The notes under the pieces are model-generated. The model made no database searches and had not been told where the DNA came from. It was given only the letters and a program-made list of their open reading frames with translations. Below are positions 1 through 9,110 of a stretch of 45,918 bases of DNA, piece by piece. The position numbers and the translations under genes were made by a program. Where the stretch lies: positions 1-45,918 of the forward strand of contig JAEACG010000012.1 in assembly GCA_016401345.1 (NCBI GenBank), written 5' to 3'. The DNA is from Fictibacillus nanhaiensis (GTDB taxonomy: Bacteria; Bacillota; Bacilli; Bacillales; Fictibacillaceae). Within the stretch, counting starts at the first letter, position 1; every line of letters starts with the position of its first letter.

Positions 1-127
1 AGGGAGATCCTTTATCACTTGCTGAGAAACGAACAAACAACTTTTACAACAGAAAGAAAATACTTGTTTCCACTCCAACTGTAAAAGGAGCATCTCGGAT
101 TGAAAAGGAATTCGAGTTAAGTACACA
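1..127. repeat. Terminal direct repeat, left copy (assembly overlap of a circular genome)
   Basis: Bases 1-127 are identical to 45792-45918, and both copies lie inside the same terminase gene, which reads through the joint in frame. A perfect 127-base overlap equals a common assembler k-mer length, so this is most simply the artefact left when a circular or circularly permuted genome is written as a line. It is probably not a biological terminal repeat. Confidence 0.93.
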
Positions 128-1220
128 AGAACATTGGCACTTACCATGTCCTTCATGCGAAGAATACCAGCCGTTAAGATGGGCTCAAATTTCGTTCGAA
201 AGCGAAGGACATGCTTGTAAAGAATGCGCGGTTGTTCATAACGAGTACGAATGGAAAGAAGGAAAAGGGAAGTGGGTTGCTGAGAACCCAGGTGCAGAAA
301 GCAGAGGTTTTCATCTAAACGAATTGCTCAGTCCTTGGAGAAAATGGCGCGAAATTATTAGAGATTTCAAAGACGCTAAGCGAAAAGGAAACGAAGCAAT
401 GAAGGTGTGGGTTAATACCTCACTGGGTGAAACATGGGAAGAAGAAGGTGAACAACTTGATGAAAACGAGTTGTTTAATCGTCGTGAAGAGTATCATGCC
501 GAAGTTCCTGAAGGTGTAAAAGTCTTAACTGCTGCTGTTGACGTGCAAAACGATCGCTTTGAAATTGAGGTTGTTGGATGGGGAGCAGAAAAAGAGTCTT
601 GGAGTATCGTTTATCATCAAATGTTTGGAGATCTCAAACAAAAAGACATTTGGAATCAGTTGGATGAATTCTTAACTAGAACTTGGAGCAAGGCTGATGG
701 TAAAAAATTCGGTATAGCGTGCACACTTATCGATTCTGGTGGACATTTCACTCAAGAAGTTTATAGATTCACAGGACCTCGAGAGACAAGAAGAATTTAC
801 GCAATTAAAGGGCGAGGAGAGCAGAACGGTGAGTATGTACCTTTGATCATAAACCATGTGAGGACTAAGTCGAATAAAGCTTTGTTAATCCATATAGGTG
901 TTAATGATGGAAAGGCAAGAGTTATGTCCAATTTAAAAATTGATAAGCCTGGACCGAATTACTGCCATTTTCCTAAAACGGACACTTACAATCAAAAATA
1001 TTTTGAAGGTCTTACAGCTGAGAAGCTACAGACTCTTTATCGTCAAGGTGTTCCTTATAATGTTTGGAAGAAAACAAGAGAACGAAATGAGCCACTCGAT
1101 CTTCGAGTCTATAATACAGCAGCACTTGAGATTCTAAATCCAAATCTCGAAAAAGAATATGTTATCTCTACTAAAAAGAAGAAAAAAGTGAGAAGAAAAT
1201 CATCGAAAGGGGTTCAATAA
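1..1220 (+). CDS. terL: Terminase large subunit, GpA-like (3' part; gene begins at 45221)
   Basis: ATP-driven DNA packaging motor and nuclease of the lambda GpA family. This is the C-terminal two thirds; the N-terminal part with the Walker motifs is at 45221-45918, and joining them across the circle gives 596 aa, normal for GpA proteins. Visible here are a zinc-ribbon-like run (CPSC then CKEC, about 145-225) and an acidic stretch AAVDVQNDRFEIEVVGWG (about 530-583) that fits the start of the nuclease domain. The lysine-rich tail (KKKKKVRRKS) is typical. The stop TAA overlaps the next ATG by one base, so the head genes are translationally coupled. Only the linear cut of the contig breaks the gene. 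Confidence 0.95.
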   Translation, partial: GDPLSLAEKRTNNFYNRKKILVSTPTVKGASRIEKEFELSTQEHWHLPCPSCEEYQPLRWAQISFESEGHACKECAVVHNEYEWKEGKGKWVAENPGAESRGFHLNELLSPWRKWREIIRDFKDAKRKGNEAMKVWVNTSLGETWEEEGEQLDENELFNRREEYHAEVPEGVKVLTAAVDVQNDRFEIEVVGWGAEKESWSIVYHQMFGDLKQKDIWNQLDEFLTRTWSKADGKKFGIACTLIDSGGHFTQEVYRFTGPRETRRIYAIKGRGEQNGEYVPLIINHVRTKSNKALLIHIGVNDGKARVMSNLKIDKPGPNYCHFPKTDTYNQKYFEGLTAEKLQTLYRQGVPYNVWKKTRERNEPLDLRVYNTAALEILNPNLEKEYVISTKKKKKVRRKSSKGVQ

Positions 1221-1444
1221 TGAGTGGAATATCGTCAGAACGAGCTAAACAGCATTTAGAAGCATGGTTAGATGCAGAACTTGCCGTTTCTACTGGACAA
1301 AGTTACAGCATTGGAACACGATCACTAACCAGAGCAAATCTTTCAGAAATACGTAAGCAAATTAACTTCTGGAGGAATGAGGTGTATAAATCAGGCAATA
1401 ACAACACCCGAAAAGCCAGGAGAATTATACCTCGTGACTTGTAA
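1220..1444 (+). CDS. gpW-like head-tail joining protein
   Basis: A 74-aa protein between terminase and portal, the position and size of lambda gpW (68 aa), which plugs the portal and is needed before tails attach. The sequence shows an N-terminal helix (SSERAKQHLEAWLDAELAVSTG), a central turn and a second helix (LSEIRKQINFWRNEVYKS), then a basic tail, matching the two-helix gpW fold. ATG overlaps the terL stop, with AAAGGGG upstream. Family assignment rests on position, size and helical pattern, not on a strong motif. Confidence 0.75.
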   Translation: MSGISSERAKQHLEAWLDAELAVSTGQSYSIGTRSLTRANLSEIRKQINFWRNEVYKSGNNNTRKARRIIPRDL

Positions 1445-1459
1445 AGGAGGTGATAACTT

Positions 1460-3031
1460 ATGAATTTAATAGACAAGGTATTTGCAGCTATTTCACCTCA
1501 AACTGCCCTTAAAAGAACCCGTGCTAGAAACACATTAAATATATTAAACCAAGGGTACGGGAATCACGGAGCTAGCACCCAGAAAAAAAGCTTAATGGGA
1601 TGGCAAACTAGAGCCGGATCTGTGAAAGAGGACATAGAAAATAATGTTCAAAAGCTTGGAGAACGTTCTAGGGATTTGTATATGGGTGCCCCATTAGCGA
1701 CAGGCGCATTGAAAACCATGCGTACAAACGTTATAGGTTCTGGATTAAGATTAAATGCTCAAATTGACTATGAGTACTTGGGCTTAAGTGAAGAAGAAGC
1801 AGATCAATGGGAAACAAAAGTTGAACGTGAATTCGCACTTTGGGCAGACTCAAACCATTGTGACGCACAAAGAATGAACAATTTTTATGAGCTACAGAAG
1901 TTAGCATTTTTGTCATTTCTAATGAGTGGTGATTGCTTTGGACTGTTACCAGTAATTCCGAGAGAAGGTATGCCATATGACCTTCGCGTCCAACTTATTG
2001 AAGCAGATCGCGTTTGTAATCCTGATCAGACATTGAATTTTGACAACAAAATTGTTAATGGTGTAGAGATCAATAAGCAAGGAGAAGTAATTGCTTATCA
2101 TATTGCAAATCATCATCCCCATTCCACTCTATTGAAAAAGAACGAGTGGAATAGAGTTGCGAAGTACGGCGATAAAACCGGGAGAACAAACGTTATTCAC
2201 TTAATGGAAGCCGAAAGACCTGAACAACGAAGAGGTGTACCAATACTTGCTCCAGTAATGGAAAGCATGAAACAGTTGTCCAGATATACAGACGCAGAAT
2301 TAATGGCTGCTGTTATATCAGGGATGTACACCGTATTTATTACTACAGAATCACCGCAATTGGCCAATCAACTTGCAAATACATTGAACATAGAAGATCA
2401 AATTGATGAAGACGACGATAGCACAATAGAGTTAGGGAATGGAGTAGTGAATTTCCTCGAGGAAAACGAGAAAGTGCATGATTCTAATCCTGGTCGTCCA
2501 AATGTTGCTTTCGATGGATTTGTAACGTCTATATGTAGGCAGATGGGTGCTGCATTGGAGATACCCTATGAAATTTTGTTAAAACACTTTACTGCATCAT
2601 ATTCTGCTTCACGAGGCGCATTATTAGAAGCGTGGAAAATGTTTCGAATGCGTAGAGATTGGATGGCCCGAGACTTTTGCCAGCCGATCTATGAAGAGTT
2701 TCTGGCTGAAGCTATCGCAAAAGGCAGAATATATGCGCCAGGATTCCTATCTGATCCACTTGTAAGAAAAGCCTACTGTGGAGCTGAATGGAACGGACCT
2801 TCTCAAGGGCAAATCGACCCATTAAAGGAGGTGAACGCAGCCGAGAAAAGAGTAGAGAATGGATTTAGCACAAGAGCGAGGGAAACGGTTGAACTGACAG
2901 GCGGAGATTGGTTTAAGAATCATCGATTACGTGTGAAAGAAGAAAATATGCGTAAAGAAGATGGATTAACTATTGATAAGACTGTCGGTAAAGATTCCAC
3001 GTCAAAACAAAGAGAGGAGGAAGAAGAATGA
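1460..3031 (+). CDS. Portal protein, lambda gpB-like
   Basis: A 523-aa protein of the lambda portal family, forming the dodecameric ring at the capsid vertex through which DNA enters and leaves. The N-terminal region has family features: the SLMGWQTRAGSVKEDI segment, RSRDLYMGAPLATGALKTMRTNVIGSG and a conserved GD-x-FGLLP core. The C-terminus is charged and glutamate-rich. It starts at ATG behind AAAGGAGGTGATAAC and overlaps the protease gene by four bases (ATGA), so the two are coupled. Confidence 0.95.
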   Translation: MNLIDKVFAAISPQTALKRTRARNTLNILNQGYGNHGASTQKKSLMGWQTRAGSVKEDIENNVQKLGERSRDLYMGAPLATGALKTMRTNVIGSGLRLNAQIDYEYLGLSEEEADQWETKVEREFALWADSNHCDAQRMNNFYELQKLAFLSFLMSGDCFGLLPVIPREGMPYDLRVQLIEADRVCNPDQTLNFDNKIVNGVEINKQGEVIAYHIANHHPHSTLLKKNEWNRVAKYGDKTGRTNVIHLMEAERPEQRRGVPILAPVMESMKQLSRYTDAELMAAVISGMYTVFITTESPQLANQLANTLNIEDQIDEDDDSTIELGNGVVNFLEENEKVHDSNPGRPNVAFDGFVTSICRQMGAALEIPYEILLKHFTASYSASRGALLEAWKMFRMRRDWMARDFCQPIYEEFLAEAIAKGRIYAPGFLSDPLVRKAYCGAEWNGPSQGQIDPLKEVNAAEKRVENGFSTRARETVELTGGDWFKNHRLRVKEENMRKEDGLTIDKTVGKDSTSKQREEEEE

Positions 3032-4095
3032 AAATAGCTATTAAAGGTCCAATTATCTCTGATGGTGACCAATGGATTTACGATTGGTTCGATATTCCTG
3101 CGACAAGCCCTAAAAAAGTAAATGAACTGCTTAGTAAAGCGAGTCAGAATGAAGAGATTGAGGTTGATATCAATAGTGGAGGCGGTTCAGTATTTGACGC
3201 TTCAGAGATTTACACAGCTTTAAAGTCTCATGCAGGTAAGGTCACTGGAAGAATTGTTGGATTAGCAGCGAGTTCTGCATCGATAATAGCCATGGCTGCT
3301 GATCATTTAATGATGGCTCCAACAGCACAAATGATGATTCATAATGCTTCAGTTATTGCCAGAGGAGATTACAGAGACATGGATCATACCTCGGATATCT
3401 TAAAGAATACAAATCAGACAATTGCAAATGCTTATAACTTGAAATGCGGGAGGCCGTATGATGAGTTACTGGAGCTGATGGATGCAGAAACGTGGATGAC
3501 GCCTCAACAAGCAAAGGAATTAAACCTCATCGATGAGGTTATGTTCGAAGAGAGCAGTACAAAAATTGTGGCCAGTACCAATGGAGACATGTTGCCTCCA
3601 GAAGTAATTGAGAAAATGCGGAATGAATTAAAGCCATTAGAACCAAAAAATCAGTTAATTACACCTGCAGCTGTTACAAATAGCGTTTCCAGTAAGAAGG
3701 GAGAAGAAAAAATGACAATAGAAGAACTTAAAAATAGTCATCCTGAGCTATATAATCTGATCAAAAAAGAGGGTCATGATGAAGGGGTTAAGGCTGAAAA
3801 CACACGAATTAAAAACATTGAAGACCTTCAGTTACCAGGTAACGAAGATTTAGTTAATAAAGCGAAGTTTGAAACAAACATGTCTGCCGAAGCCTTAGCC
3901 GTTGAAATTATTAAAGCTGAGAAGAACCGCGGGCAAAATTTCTTATCTAATCGTAAAGAAGATGCAGAAGATCTAAAAGACGTTCCTGGAGAAGCAGCAC
4001 CGGAAAACAATTCAAAGAACGATGATGTTAAAGCGGAAGAGAAAGGCCTAGAAATTGCAGCATTCATCAATAAAACTCGTGGAGGTACAAAATAA
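3028..4095 (+). CDS. ClpP-like head maturation protease with C-terminal scaffold domain
   Basis: A 355-aa two-part protein like lambda gpC. Residues 1-185 form a ClpP/S14-type serine protease: substrate-binding NSGGGSVFDA (49-58), nucleophile motif GLAASSASIIAMA with the likely catalytic Ser82, and MMIHNA with His105. The acidic partner is probably D152 or a neighbour. Residues 195-355 are lysine- and glutamate-rich and helical, as expected for a scaffold. An internal start at 3712 would make the scaffold alone. Expected role: cleave the scaffold and portal during procapsid maturation. Confidence 0.93.
   Translation: MKIAIKGPIISDGDQWIYDWFDIPATSPKKVNELLSKASQNEEIEVDINSGGGSVFDASEIYTALKSHAGKVTGRIVGLAASSASIIAMAADHLMMAPTAQMMIHNASVIARGDYRDMDHTSDILKNTNQTIANAYNLKCGRPYDELLELMDAETWMTPQQAKELNLIDEVMFEESSTKIVASTNGDMLPPEVIEKMRNELKPLEPKNQLITPAAVTNSVSSKKGEEKMTIEELKNSHPELYNLIKKEGHDEGVKAENTRIKNIEDLQLPGNEDLVNKAKFETNMSAEALAVEIIKAEKNRGQNFLSNRKEDAEDLKDVPGEAAPENNSKNDDVKAEEKGLEIAAFINKTRGGTK
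3712..4095 (+). CDS. Nested scaffold protein from an internal start in the protease gene
   Basis: An in-frame ATG at 3712 sits eight bases behind AAGGGAG (3697-3703), as good a ribosome binding site as those of neighbouring genes and inside coding sequence where none is needed. Initiation there gives a 127-aa charged helical protein (TIEELKNSHPELYNLIKK at its start) equal to the C-terminal domain of the protease. This is the gpC/Nu3 arrangement of lambda, in which the nested product is the internal scaffold. Inferred from sequence only. Confidence 0.75.
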   Translation: MTIEELKNSHPELYNLIKKEGHDEGVKAENTRIKNIEDLQLPGNEDLVNKAKFETNMSAEALAVEIIKAEKNRGQNFLSNRKEDAEDLKDVPGEAAPENNSKNDDVKAEEKGLEIAAFINKTRGGTK

Positions 4096-4472
4096 TGTCA
4101 GATCAATTAGCCAACACAATCGGCACGTATGAGTATGATGATCTTGTAGCCGGCGGAACTATGCAGGTTGTAACGGAGCCAGTTAAATTAAAATCAGGGG
4201 CTTCTTATGTTAGAGGAACGGTTCTGGGTAAAGTTACGGCAACAGGAGAAGCAACAATCGTTAATTCTGCTGCGTCTGACGGTTCTCAAACTCCTTACGG
4301 AATTTTAGCAGACGACGTTGACTCTACAGGTGAATCAAAACCTGCAGTAGCATATCTCACTGGTGAATTTAACGAAGACGCATTGGTGTTTGGTGGAACA
4401 GATAATGCTGCCACTCATAAAAGAGCACTTCGGAATATTGGAATCTTTTTAAAGACAAATACAAAGGCATAA
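4095..4472 (+). CDS. Head decoration protein, lambda gpD-like
   Basis: A 125-aa protein between the protease and the major capsid gene, as lambda gpD (110 aa). The segments KSGASYVRGTVLGKVT, DGSQTPYGILADDVD and AYLTGEFNEDAL match the decoration-protein pattern (a value made 'original', then a short beta barrel). It caps the three-fold sites of the expanded capsid and stabilises it against DNA pressure. The ATG overlaps the protease stop by one base. Confidence 0.9.
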   Translation: MSDQLANTIGTYEYDDLVAGGTMQVVTEPVKLKSGASYVRGTVLGKVTATGEATIVNSAASDGSQTPYGILADDVDSTGESKPAVAYLTGEFNEDALVFGGTDNAATHKRALRNIGIFLKTNTKA

Positions 4473-4485
4473 GGGGGATTTATCC

Positions 4486-5526
4486 ATGGGAAACATTAAT
4501 ATCTATGACACTCGTACAATGCTAGCAGCAGTTAAAGCGATGATGCCAGCTAATACTTTTTTAAAAAGCACGTTCTTTCCAAAAGAAAATACATTCTTAA
4601 CAGAACATGTGGATGTTGATTATTACAAAGGTCGTCGTAAAATGGCTCCGTTCGTTTCACCTCGTCTTGCAGGTAAAGTAAGTGATCGAAAAGGATTCGA
4701 AACTAAATCTTTTAAACCAGCTGTCATTAAGCCGTTACGTGCGATCACTGGCGACGATATCAACAAAAGATCGTTTGGTGAAAACATTTATTCTGCAAAA
4801 AGTCCTGATGTAAGAGCTGCAGAATTGTTGGCTCAAGATATTCAGGATCTTGATGAAGAAATCACTCGACGTGAAGAGTGGATGGTCTCTCAAGTTTTAT
4901 TTACAGGACAAGTCCACATGTTAGGTGAGGGTGTAGATCAAACGTTAGATTTTGATTTCACCAATAAGCAAACTCTCAGTGGTACCGATCTATGGTCAGA
5001 CAAGACTAACAGCGATCCAATCGCTGATCTAAAGCAATACCGTTTGACTGTCATCCAAAAATCGGGTGTAACACCGGATATGGTAGTTATGTCCTCTGAT
5101 GTTGTAGATGCTTTTACTAGTCATCCTGCTGTTCAAAAAGTAATGGATAATAATCGCATAATCCTGGGGAAAATCGAACCACGTACACTTCCAAACGGTG
5201 TTACTTTTATTGGTTCGATTTCTTCGTTAGGATTGGATATTTATAGCTACGATGAGTGGTTCTATGACGAGGAAGCAAAGACTGAAAAGCCAATGGTGCC
5301 AACTGGTCATATTATGATTGCTTCTACTCGTGCACGCTCTTCAATGTTATACGGCGCAGTTACACTTGCTGATGCAAATACAAGCAACTTTTTAACTGTG
5401 GAAGGATCTCGTGTTCCAGATTCGTGGATTCAAAAGAATCCTGCAGCACGCTTTTTGCAAATTAACAGTCGCCCTTTACCAGTTCCTCATGAAGTGGACA
5501 GCTGGTATGTAGCGAAAGTTCTGTAA
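4486..5526 (+). CDS. Major capsid protein, lambda gpE-like
   Basis: A 346-aa protein, nearly the length of lambda gpE (341 aa), directly after the decoration protein. Family marks: N-terminal NIYDTRTMLAAVKAMMP, FLKSTFFP, the KGRRKMAPFVSPRLAGKV segment, and GVTFIGSI near the C-terminal third. HK97-like fold expected; it forms the icosahedral shell. Ribosome binding site AAGGGGGA ahead of ATG. No separate propeptide is visible. Confidence 0.95.
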   Translation: MGNINIYDTRTMLAAVKAMMPANTFLKSTFFPKENTFLTEHVDVDYYKGRRKMAPFVSPRLAGKVSDRKGFETKSFKPAVIKPLRAITGDDINKRSFGENIYSAKSPDVRAAELLAQDIQDLDEEITRREEWMVSQVLFTGQVHMLGEGVDQTLDFDFTNKQTLSGTDLWSDKTNSDPIADLKQYRLTVIQKSGVTPDMVVMSSDVVDAFTSHPAVQKVMDNNRIILGKIEPRTLPNGVTFIGSISSLGLDIYSYDEWFYDEEAKTEKPMVPTGHIMIASTRARSSMLYGAVTLADANTSNFLTVEGSRVPDSWIQKNPAARFLQINSRPLPVPHEVDSWYVAKVL

Positions 5527-5539
5527 GGAGGTTAAATAT

Positions 5540-5935
5540 ATGAAAGTACAAGCTACAACTAACATTCGTCATAACGGAAAGCATTATAAGTCCGGAGATC
5601 CAATTACAGATATCTCTGATATTGAAGCAAAGCGACTGGTTAAGTTACAGGACGCTTTTTTTATTGGGAAAGAAACAGTGATTTCAGACATTGGTGTAGC
5701 TGATGGGACGGAATATCTACTTAATAATGGTGGAAATCCACAAAACTCTTCTGATGAAGACAACGAAGCATTCAAAGCTATTGATGAAGCGTACGAGTCG
5801 TACATCGAGTTAAAAAATGCTGCATTAGAAGTAGATGGCCTAGAATTTCCAGGTAACATCAGTAAGAAAAATCTTATCAATCTCATCATTGAAAAAGATA
5901 TGGTAAACGAATTTTTGGAAGATGACGCAGAATAA
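5540..5935 (+). CDS. Head-region protein with DUF7210-like N-terminus
   Basis: A 131-aa acidic protein after the capsid gene. Residues 1-42 read as a small beta domain (IRHNGKHYKSGDPI, DIEAKRLVKLQDAF) seen in many Gram-positive phage head modules. The C-terminal 45 residues (KNALEVDGLEF to KDMVNEFLED) look like a small helical extension that may act as an assembly or connector tail. Position corresponds to lambda FI. Good ribosome binding site TAAGGAGG. Function not known. Confidence 0.75.
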   Translation: MKVQATTNIRHNGKHYKSGDPITDISDIEAKRLVKLQDAFFIGKETVISDIGVADGTEYLLNNGGNPQNSSDEDNEAFKAIDEAYESYIELKNAALEVDGLEFPGNISKKNLINLIIEKDMVNEFLEDDAE

Positions 5936-5937
5936 TC

Positions 5938-6267
5938 ATGGCAAAGTTTCGTGATTACCTAGAAGGTGATTTAAAAACCTTTCTTAACCTCGATGAATTT
6001 GGTGAGGTACACACTCTCGATGGTCAAGAATTAGCAATGATCGTTGAAGATGATATGTATAATGGTCGACCAAAGCAACCAGCTGACCTTTATAATAATG
6101 CAAATGGTGTATACACCGTTTCAACAACAATATTTGTGCGTTCTGTTGATTACGAGCGTCCTGAAGTAGGGCAAATTGTAGAGCTAGACAGAACGGAATA
6201 TAATGCTGAAGCTGTATCAGAGATTGACGGTATGCTGAAAATACAGCTTATTGCATATGTCTCGTAG
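5938..6267 (+). CDS. Head-tail attachment protein, lambda FII-like
   Basis: A 109-aa protein in the FII position. It begins FRDYLEGDLKTFLNLDEFGEVHTLDG and has a beta-rich C-terminal half with VDYERPEVGQIVELDRTEY, matching the FII/'ATP-binding sugar transporter-like' phage family that forms the final ring below the portal. It starts two bases after the preceding stop; no strong Shine-Dalgarno sequence is visible, so it probably relies on coupling. Confidence 0.75.
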   Translation: MAKFRDYLEGDLKTFLNLDEFGEVHTLDGQELAMIVEDDMYNGRPKQPADLYNNANGVYTVSTTIFVRSVDYERPEVGQIVELDRTEYNAEAVSEIDGMLKIQLIAYVS

Positions 6268-6278
6268 GAGGTGCTTTC

Positions 6279-6833
6279 TTGATCGATTTGAATATAGAGC
6301 AAATGGATACAATGGAGATTGTCCTTAAGGATACACCCAAAAAAATTCCATTGGCTGTTTCTCGTGCTATTAATAGAGCCACACAAACTGCGAGAACAGA
6401 AGCAGCAAGAAAAGTGCGCCAAACCTATCGCATTAAACACGGTGACGTATTGAAAACAATTAAAATTTCTCAAGCAAGTCCTGGGAATTTAACTGGTACC
6501 GTGGTTTCTTCAGGGAATGTAACGCCATTGTATAAATACAAAGTTACACCTAAAGCTCCTAGCCCGAATAGAAAAGTATCTATTCGGGCTTCTGTTAAAA
6601 AAGGTGGGGGCGGTCCAATCAAAAGCGCTTTTGTTGCTCGTGCAAAGAGTAATGGATATACGGGTGTTTTTGTCAGATCGGGGAAAGCTAGATACCCGAT
6701 TGTTCAGCTTTATGGCCCGGCTATTCCACAAGCAATTGGAAATGACGATGTATCCAAATGGGTGGAAGAAAAGGCTCAAGAGAGGTTGGAACAAAGACTT
6801 GATCATGAAATTTCTAGAGCGTTGGAGGATTAA
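6279..6833 (+). CDS. Minor tail/head-completion protein, gpZ-like
   Basis: A 184-aa basic protein starting at TTG; TAGGAGGTG ten bases upstream makes that start convincing. The sequence SRAINRATQTARTEAARKVRQTYRIKHGDVLKTIKI is the signature region of the lambda gpZ family, whose members join tail to head. The C-terminal half is basic with a short coiled-coil-like end. It lies between the attachment protein and the tail terminator candidate. Confidence 0.8.
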   Translation: MIDLNIEQMDTMEIVLKDTPKKIPLAVSRAINRATQTARTEAARKVRQTYRIKHGDVLKTIKISQASPGNLTGTVVSSGNVTPLYKYKVTPKAPSPNRKVSIRASVKKGGGGPIKSAFVARAKSNGYTGVFVRSGKARYPIVQLYGPAIPQAIGNDDVSKWVEEKAQERLEQRLDHEISRALED

Positions 6834-6835
6834 TA

Positions 6836-7318
6836 ATGAAATACGCGATGACACCTATAGGTCTGGTTGACGCATTAGAAGATAAAATCAAAGAAATTAT
6901 TAAAAACTTTGATTTGAAGTTCAAAGCTGAAGGAACTAATGATGGAGGCACTAAAGTGCCACAAGTTTCTACTCATTATTTGCCAGACAAGAAACGAGAT
7001 CAGGAAACGACACCAGAACCAGATTATCCTCATGTCATTATTCGATTCATTGAGGAAAAACATAATACAGCATTGGTTCATATAATCGCAGGCACATACG
7101 AACCAGATTCAACAAAAGGATGGCGAGATCCCCTCAACATTTTGACTCGTATAAAGCAGGAGTTAATTAAAGAAGGAACATTGGCCTCGTTTAGTTTAGT
7201 GGAAAGTAGTTATACTACAGAATTATTTGAAGACCAAGTAGTCCCTCAGTGGGTCGCATTATCCACTGTTAAGTTTGAGATTCCGCACCCAAGTATAGAA
7301 GGGAGAGAATTGTATTGA
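6836..7318 (+). CDS. Putative tail terminator/completion protein
   Basis: A 160-aa protein in the slot where Mu-like and PBSX-like phages carry the tail terminator. It starts with an amphipathic helix (IGLVDALEDKIKEIIKNF) followed by alternating beta segments (YPHVIIRFIEE, ALVHIIAGTYEPDSTKGWRDPLNIL), as in minor capsid/tail completion proteins. Good GGAGG site ahead of ATG 6836. Assignment rests mainly on gene order. Confidence 0.6.
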   Translation: MKYAMTPIGLVDALEDKIKEIIKNFDLKFKAEGTNDGGTKVPQVSTHYLPDKKRDQETTPEPDYPHVIIRFIEEKHNTALVHIIAGTYEPDSTKGWRDPLNILTRIKQELIKEGTLASFSLVESSYTTELFEDQVVPQWVALSTVKFEIPHPSIEGRELY

Positions 7319-7653
7319 AAAAAGCAGAACAAACAGTCGAAACATCTGCAAAGGTAGAACAATCTCTAGAAAAAGAAAGGTCGACGAAAGACCGAAAGTT
7401 GAAGAAAGTTGAACCAATTATTTATTGCGGCCCCAACTTTAGTCTTGTGTCACTAGCTAAGCACACTGTTTTCTCAAAAGGAATACCAAACCATGTCTTA
7501 CCTCATTTCGATCAAGAGAAATGTCCTGAGTTAGAAAGGTTATTTGTACCTGTTTCTAAATTCAATCAATTTGAACAACGTCTGCAGCATTCTGGAAGTG
7601 CTGAACAGACGTTTTTTAATGCAGTTGAAAACTATATTAAGAAGGCGGTGTAA
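7315..7653 (+). CDS. Hypothetical protein ahead of the tail sheath
   Basis: A 112-aa protein starting at TTG with GAAGGGAGAG upstream; it overlaps the previous stop by four bases. The first 35 residues are charged and probably disordered; the rest contains IIYCGPNFSLVSLAKHTVFSKGIP, a small beta-domain-like segment. Small proteins in this position precede the sheath in many contractile-tailed phages. I do not recognise the family; a tail assembly role is likely from context. Confidence 0.6.
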   Translation: MKKAEQTVETSAKVEQSLEKERSTKDRKLKKVEPIIYCGPNFSLVSLAKHTVFSKGIPNHVLPHFDQEKCPELERLFVPVSKFNQFEQRLQHSGSAEQTFFNAVENYIKKAV

Positions 7654-7655
7654 TC

Positions 7656-9095
7656 ATGTCATACAGACACGGAATTACAATTAATGAAACCAACCCAACC
7701 GTACCATCCCCCGAGACATCAGCGTTAACGGTCGCGATTGGGACTGCACCGGTCAATATGGGACTCGGTCAAATTGCTGTTAATAAACCTTATTTCACTT
7801 CAACGCGTGAAGAAGCCATTAATGTATTTGGTTATTCTGAGGACTTCGATAAGTTCACAATCTCTGAAGTGATCAACACACATTTTGAACTTTATAAGGT
7901 AGGACCTGTTGTTTTTATTAATGTTCTAGATCCAACTAAACATAAGACAAGTCAGCCTGAGACTTCCACTTCTTTATCAAATGGAGTTGCAGTTATTAAC
8001 AAAGATGGCATATTACTTGACTCAGTTAAGGTTAAGGCTACAGCTGCAGGAGCTCTTCTTGTTAAAGGAACAGATTATGTTATCTCATTTAATGAAGTTG
8101 GAAAGCCAGCTATAGGTATTGTAGAAGGCGGATCAGTTCCACTTAGTGCTACAAATCTTTTTGTGGAGTATGACTTCTTAGATCCTTCAAAAGTAACTAA
8201 CGCTGACATTATTGGTGGATACGACAGTGTAACAGGTAATTCTAGTGGTTTAGAGTTAGTGAACGCTGTTTTCCCTCTTTATGGAGTATTACCAGGCGTC
8301 ATTATTGCTCCTAAGTACAGCGAATCACCTGAAGTAGCATCTATCCTGCGAGCAAAAGCTGACAATGTAAACAATCTATTTAAAGCAGTAGGTATTGCAG
8401 ACTTAGATCAAACGCAAGCAGATACTTATACAAAAGCTCCATCAGAAAAAGAAGATAATGGCCTTACTCATCCAATGCTACTGACTTTATGGGGTTCTCC
8501 AAAATACAAAGGCAAAGTTTATCATTATTCAACTCATGCTGCAGCTGTTATCGCAAAGACAGACGCCGAAAATGATAATCTACCATACGTTAGTCCATCT
8601 AATAAGAAACTGATTGCTGATGCCTTAGTGGTTAACGGAAAAGAAATCCCACTTGCTTTAGACCACGCTAACTATTTGAATGGAAACGGTATTGTTACAG
8701 CATTAAACCTAAATGGATTTAGACTGTGGGGGAACCGCACAAGTGCATATCCAGGTAGCAAAGATATCAAGGATACATTTATTCCAACAAGACGTATGTT
8801 CAATTACATTTCCAATAAGTTAATCATTGATTTTTGGGATCAAGTAGACAACCCAGCTACTAAACGTCTGGTTGACACATTTACAGACGGTTTCAATATT
8901 TGGTTAAACAGCTTAGTAAGTATTGGAGCTTTGGTAGGCGGACGAATTGAGTTTAGAGCGCAGGATAATCCATCTCAAAACTTAATTGATGGACGCGTCA
9001 AATTCAGAGTATTCATCGCTTCTCCTACACCGGCAGAAGATATTGAAGTAGATCTAGAGTTTGACATCAGTTATTTAAATTCAGTGTTTGCATAA
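7656..9095 (+). CDS. Tail sheath protein
   Basis: A 479-aa sheath subunit of the FI/gpL/XkdK type, the contractile outer tail layer. Family signs: N-terminal GITINETNPT, the VAIGTAPVNMG segment, central ADIIGGYD, and the conserved C-terminal handshake region ending IEVDLEFDISYLN. Its presence together with a tube gene and gpJ-type baseplate genes identifies the virion as a myovirus. Confidence 0.95.
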   Translation: MSYRHGITINETNPTVPSPETSALTVAIGTAPVNMGLGQIAVNKPYFTSTREEAINVFGYSEDFDKFTISEVINTHFELYKVGPVVFINVLDPTKHKTSQPETSTSLSNGVAVINKDGILLDSVKVKATAAGALLVKGTDYVISFNEVGKPAIGIVEGGSVPLSATNLFVEYDFLDPSKVTNADIIGGYDSVTGNSSGLELVNAVFPLYGVLPGVIIAPKYSESPEVASILRAKADNVNNLFKAVGIADLDQTQADTYTKAPSEKEDNGLTHPMLLTLWGSPKYKGKVYHYSTHAAAVIAKTDAENDNLPYVSPSNKKLIADALVVNGKEIPLALDHANYLNGNGIVTALNLNGFRLWGNRTSAYPGSKDIKDTFIPTRRMFNYISNKLIIDFWDQVDNPATKRLVDTFTDGFNIWLNSLVSIGALVGGRIEFRAQDNPSQNLIDGRVKFRVFIASPTPAEDIEVDLEFDISYLNSVFA

Positions 9096-9110
9096 TAGGA
9101 GGGAAATAGA

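Noticed and set aside
1-127. Genuine terminal redundancy of a linear virion genome
   Set aside because: The repeat lies within the terminase gene and is exactly 127 bases, typical of a k-mer overlap; biological direct terminal repeats are usually intergenic and of other lengths.
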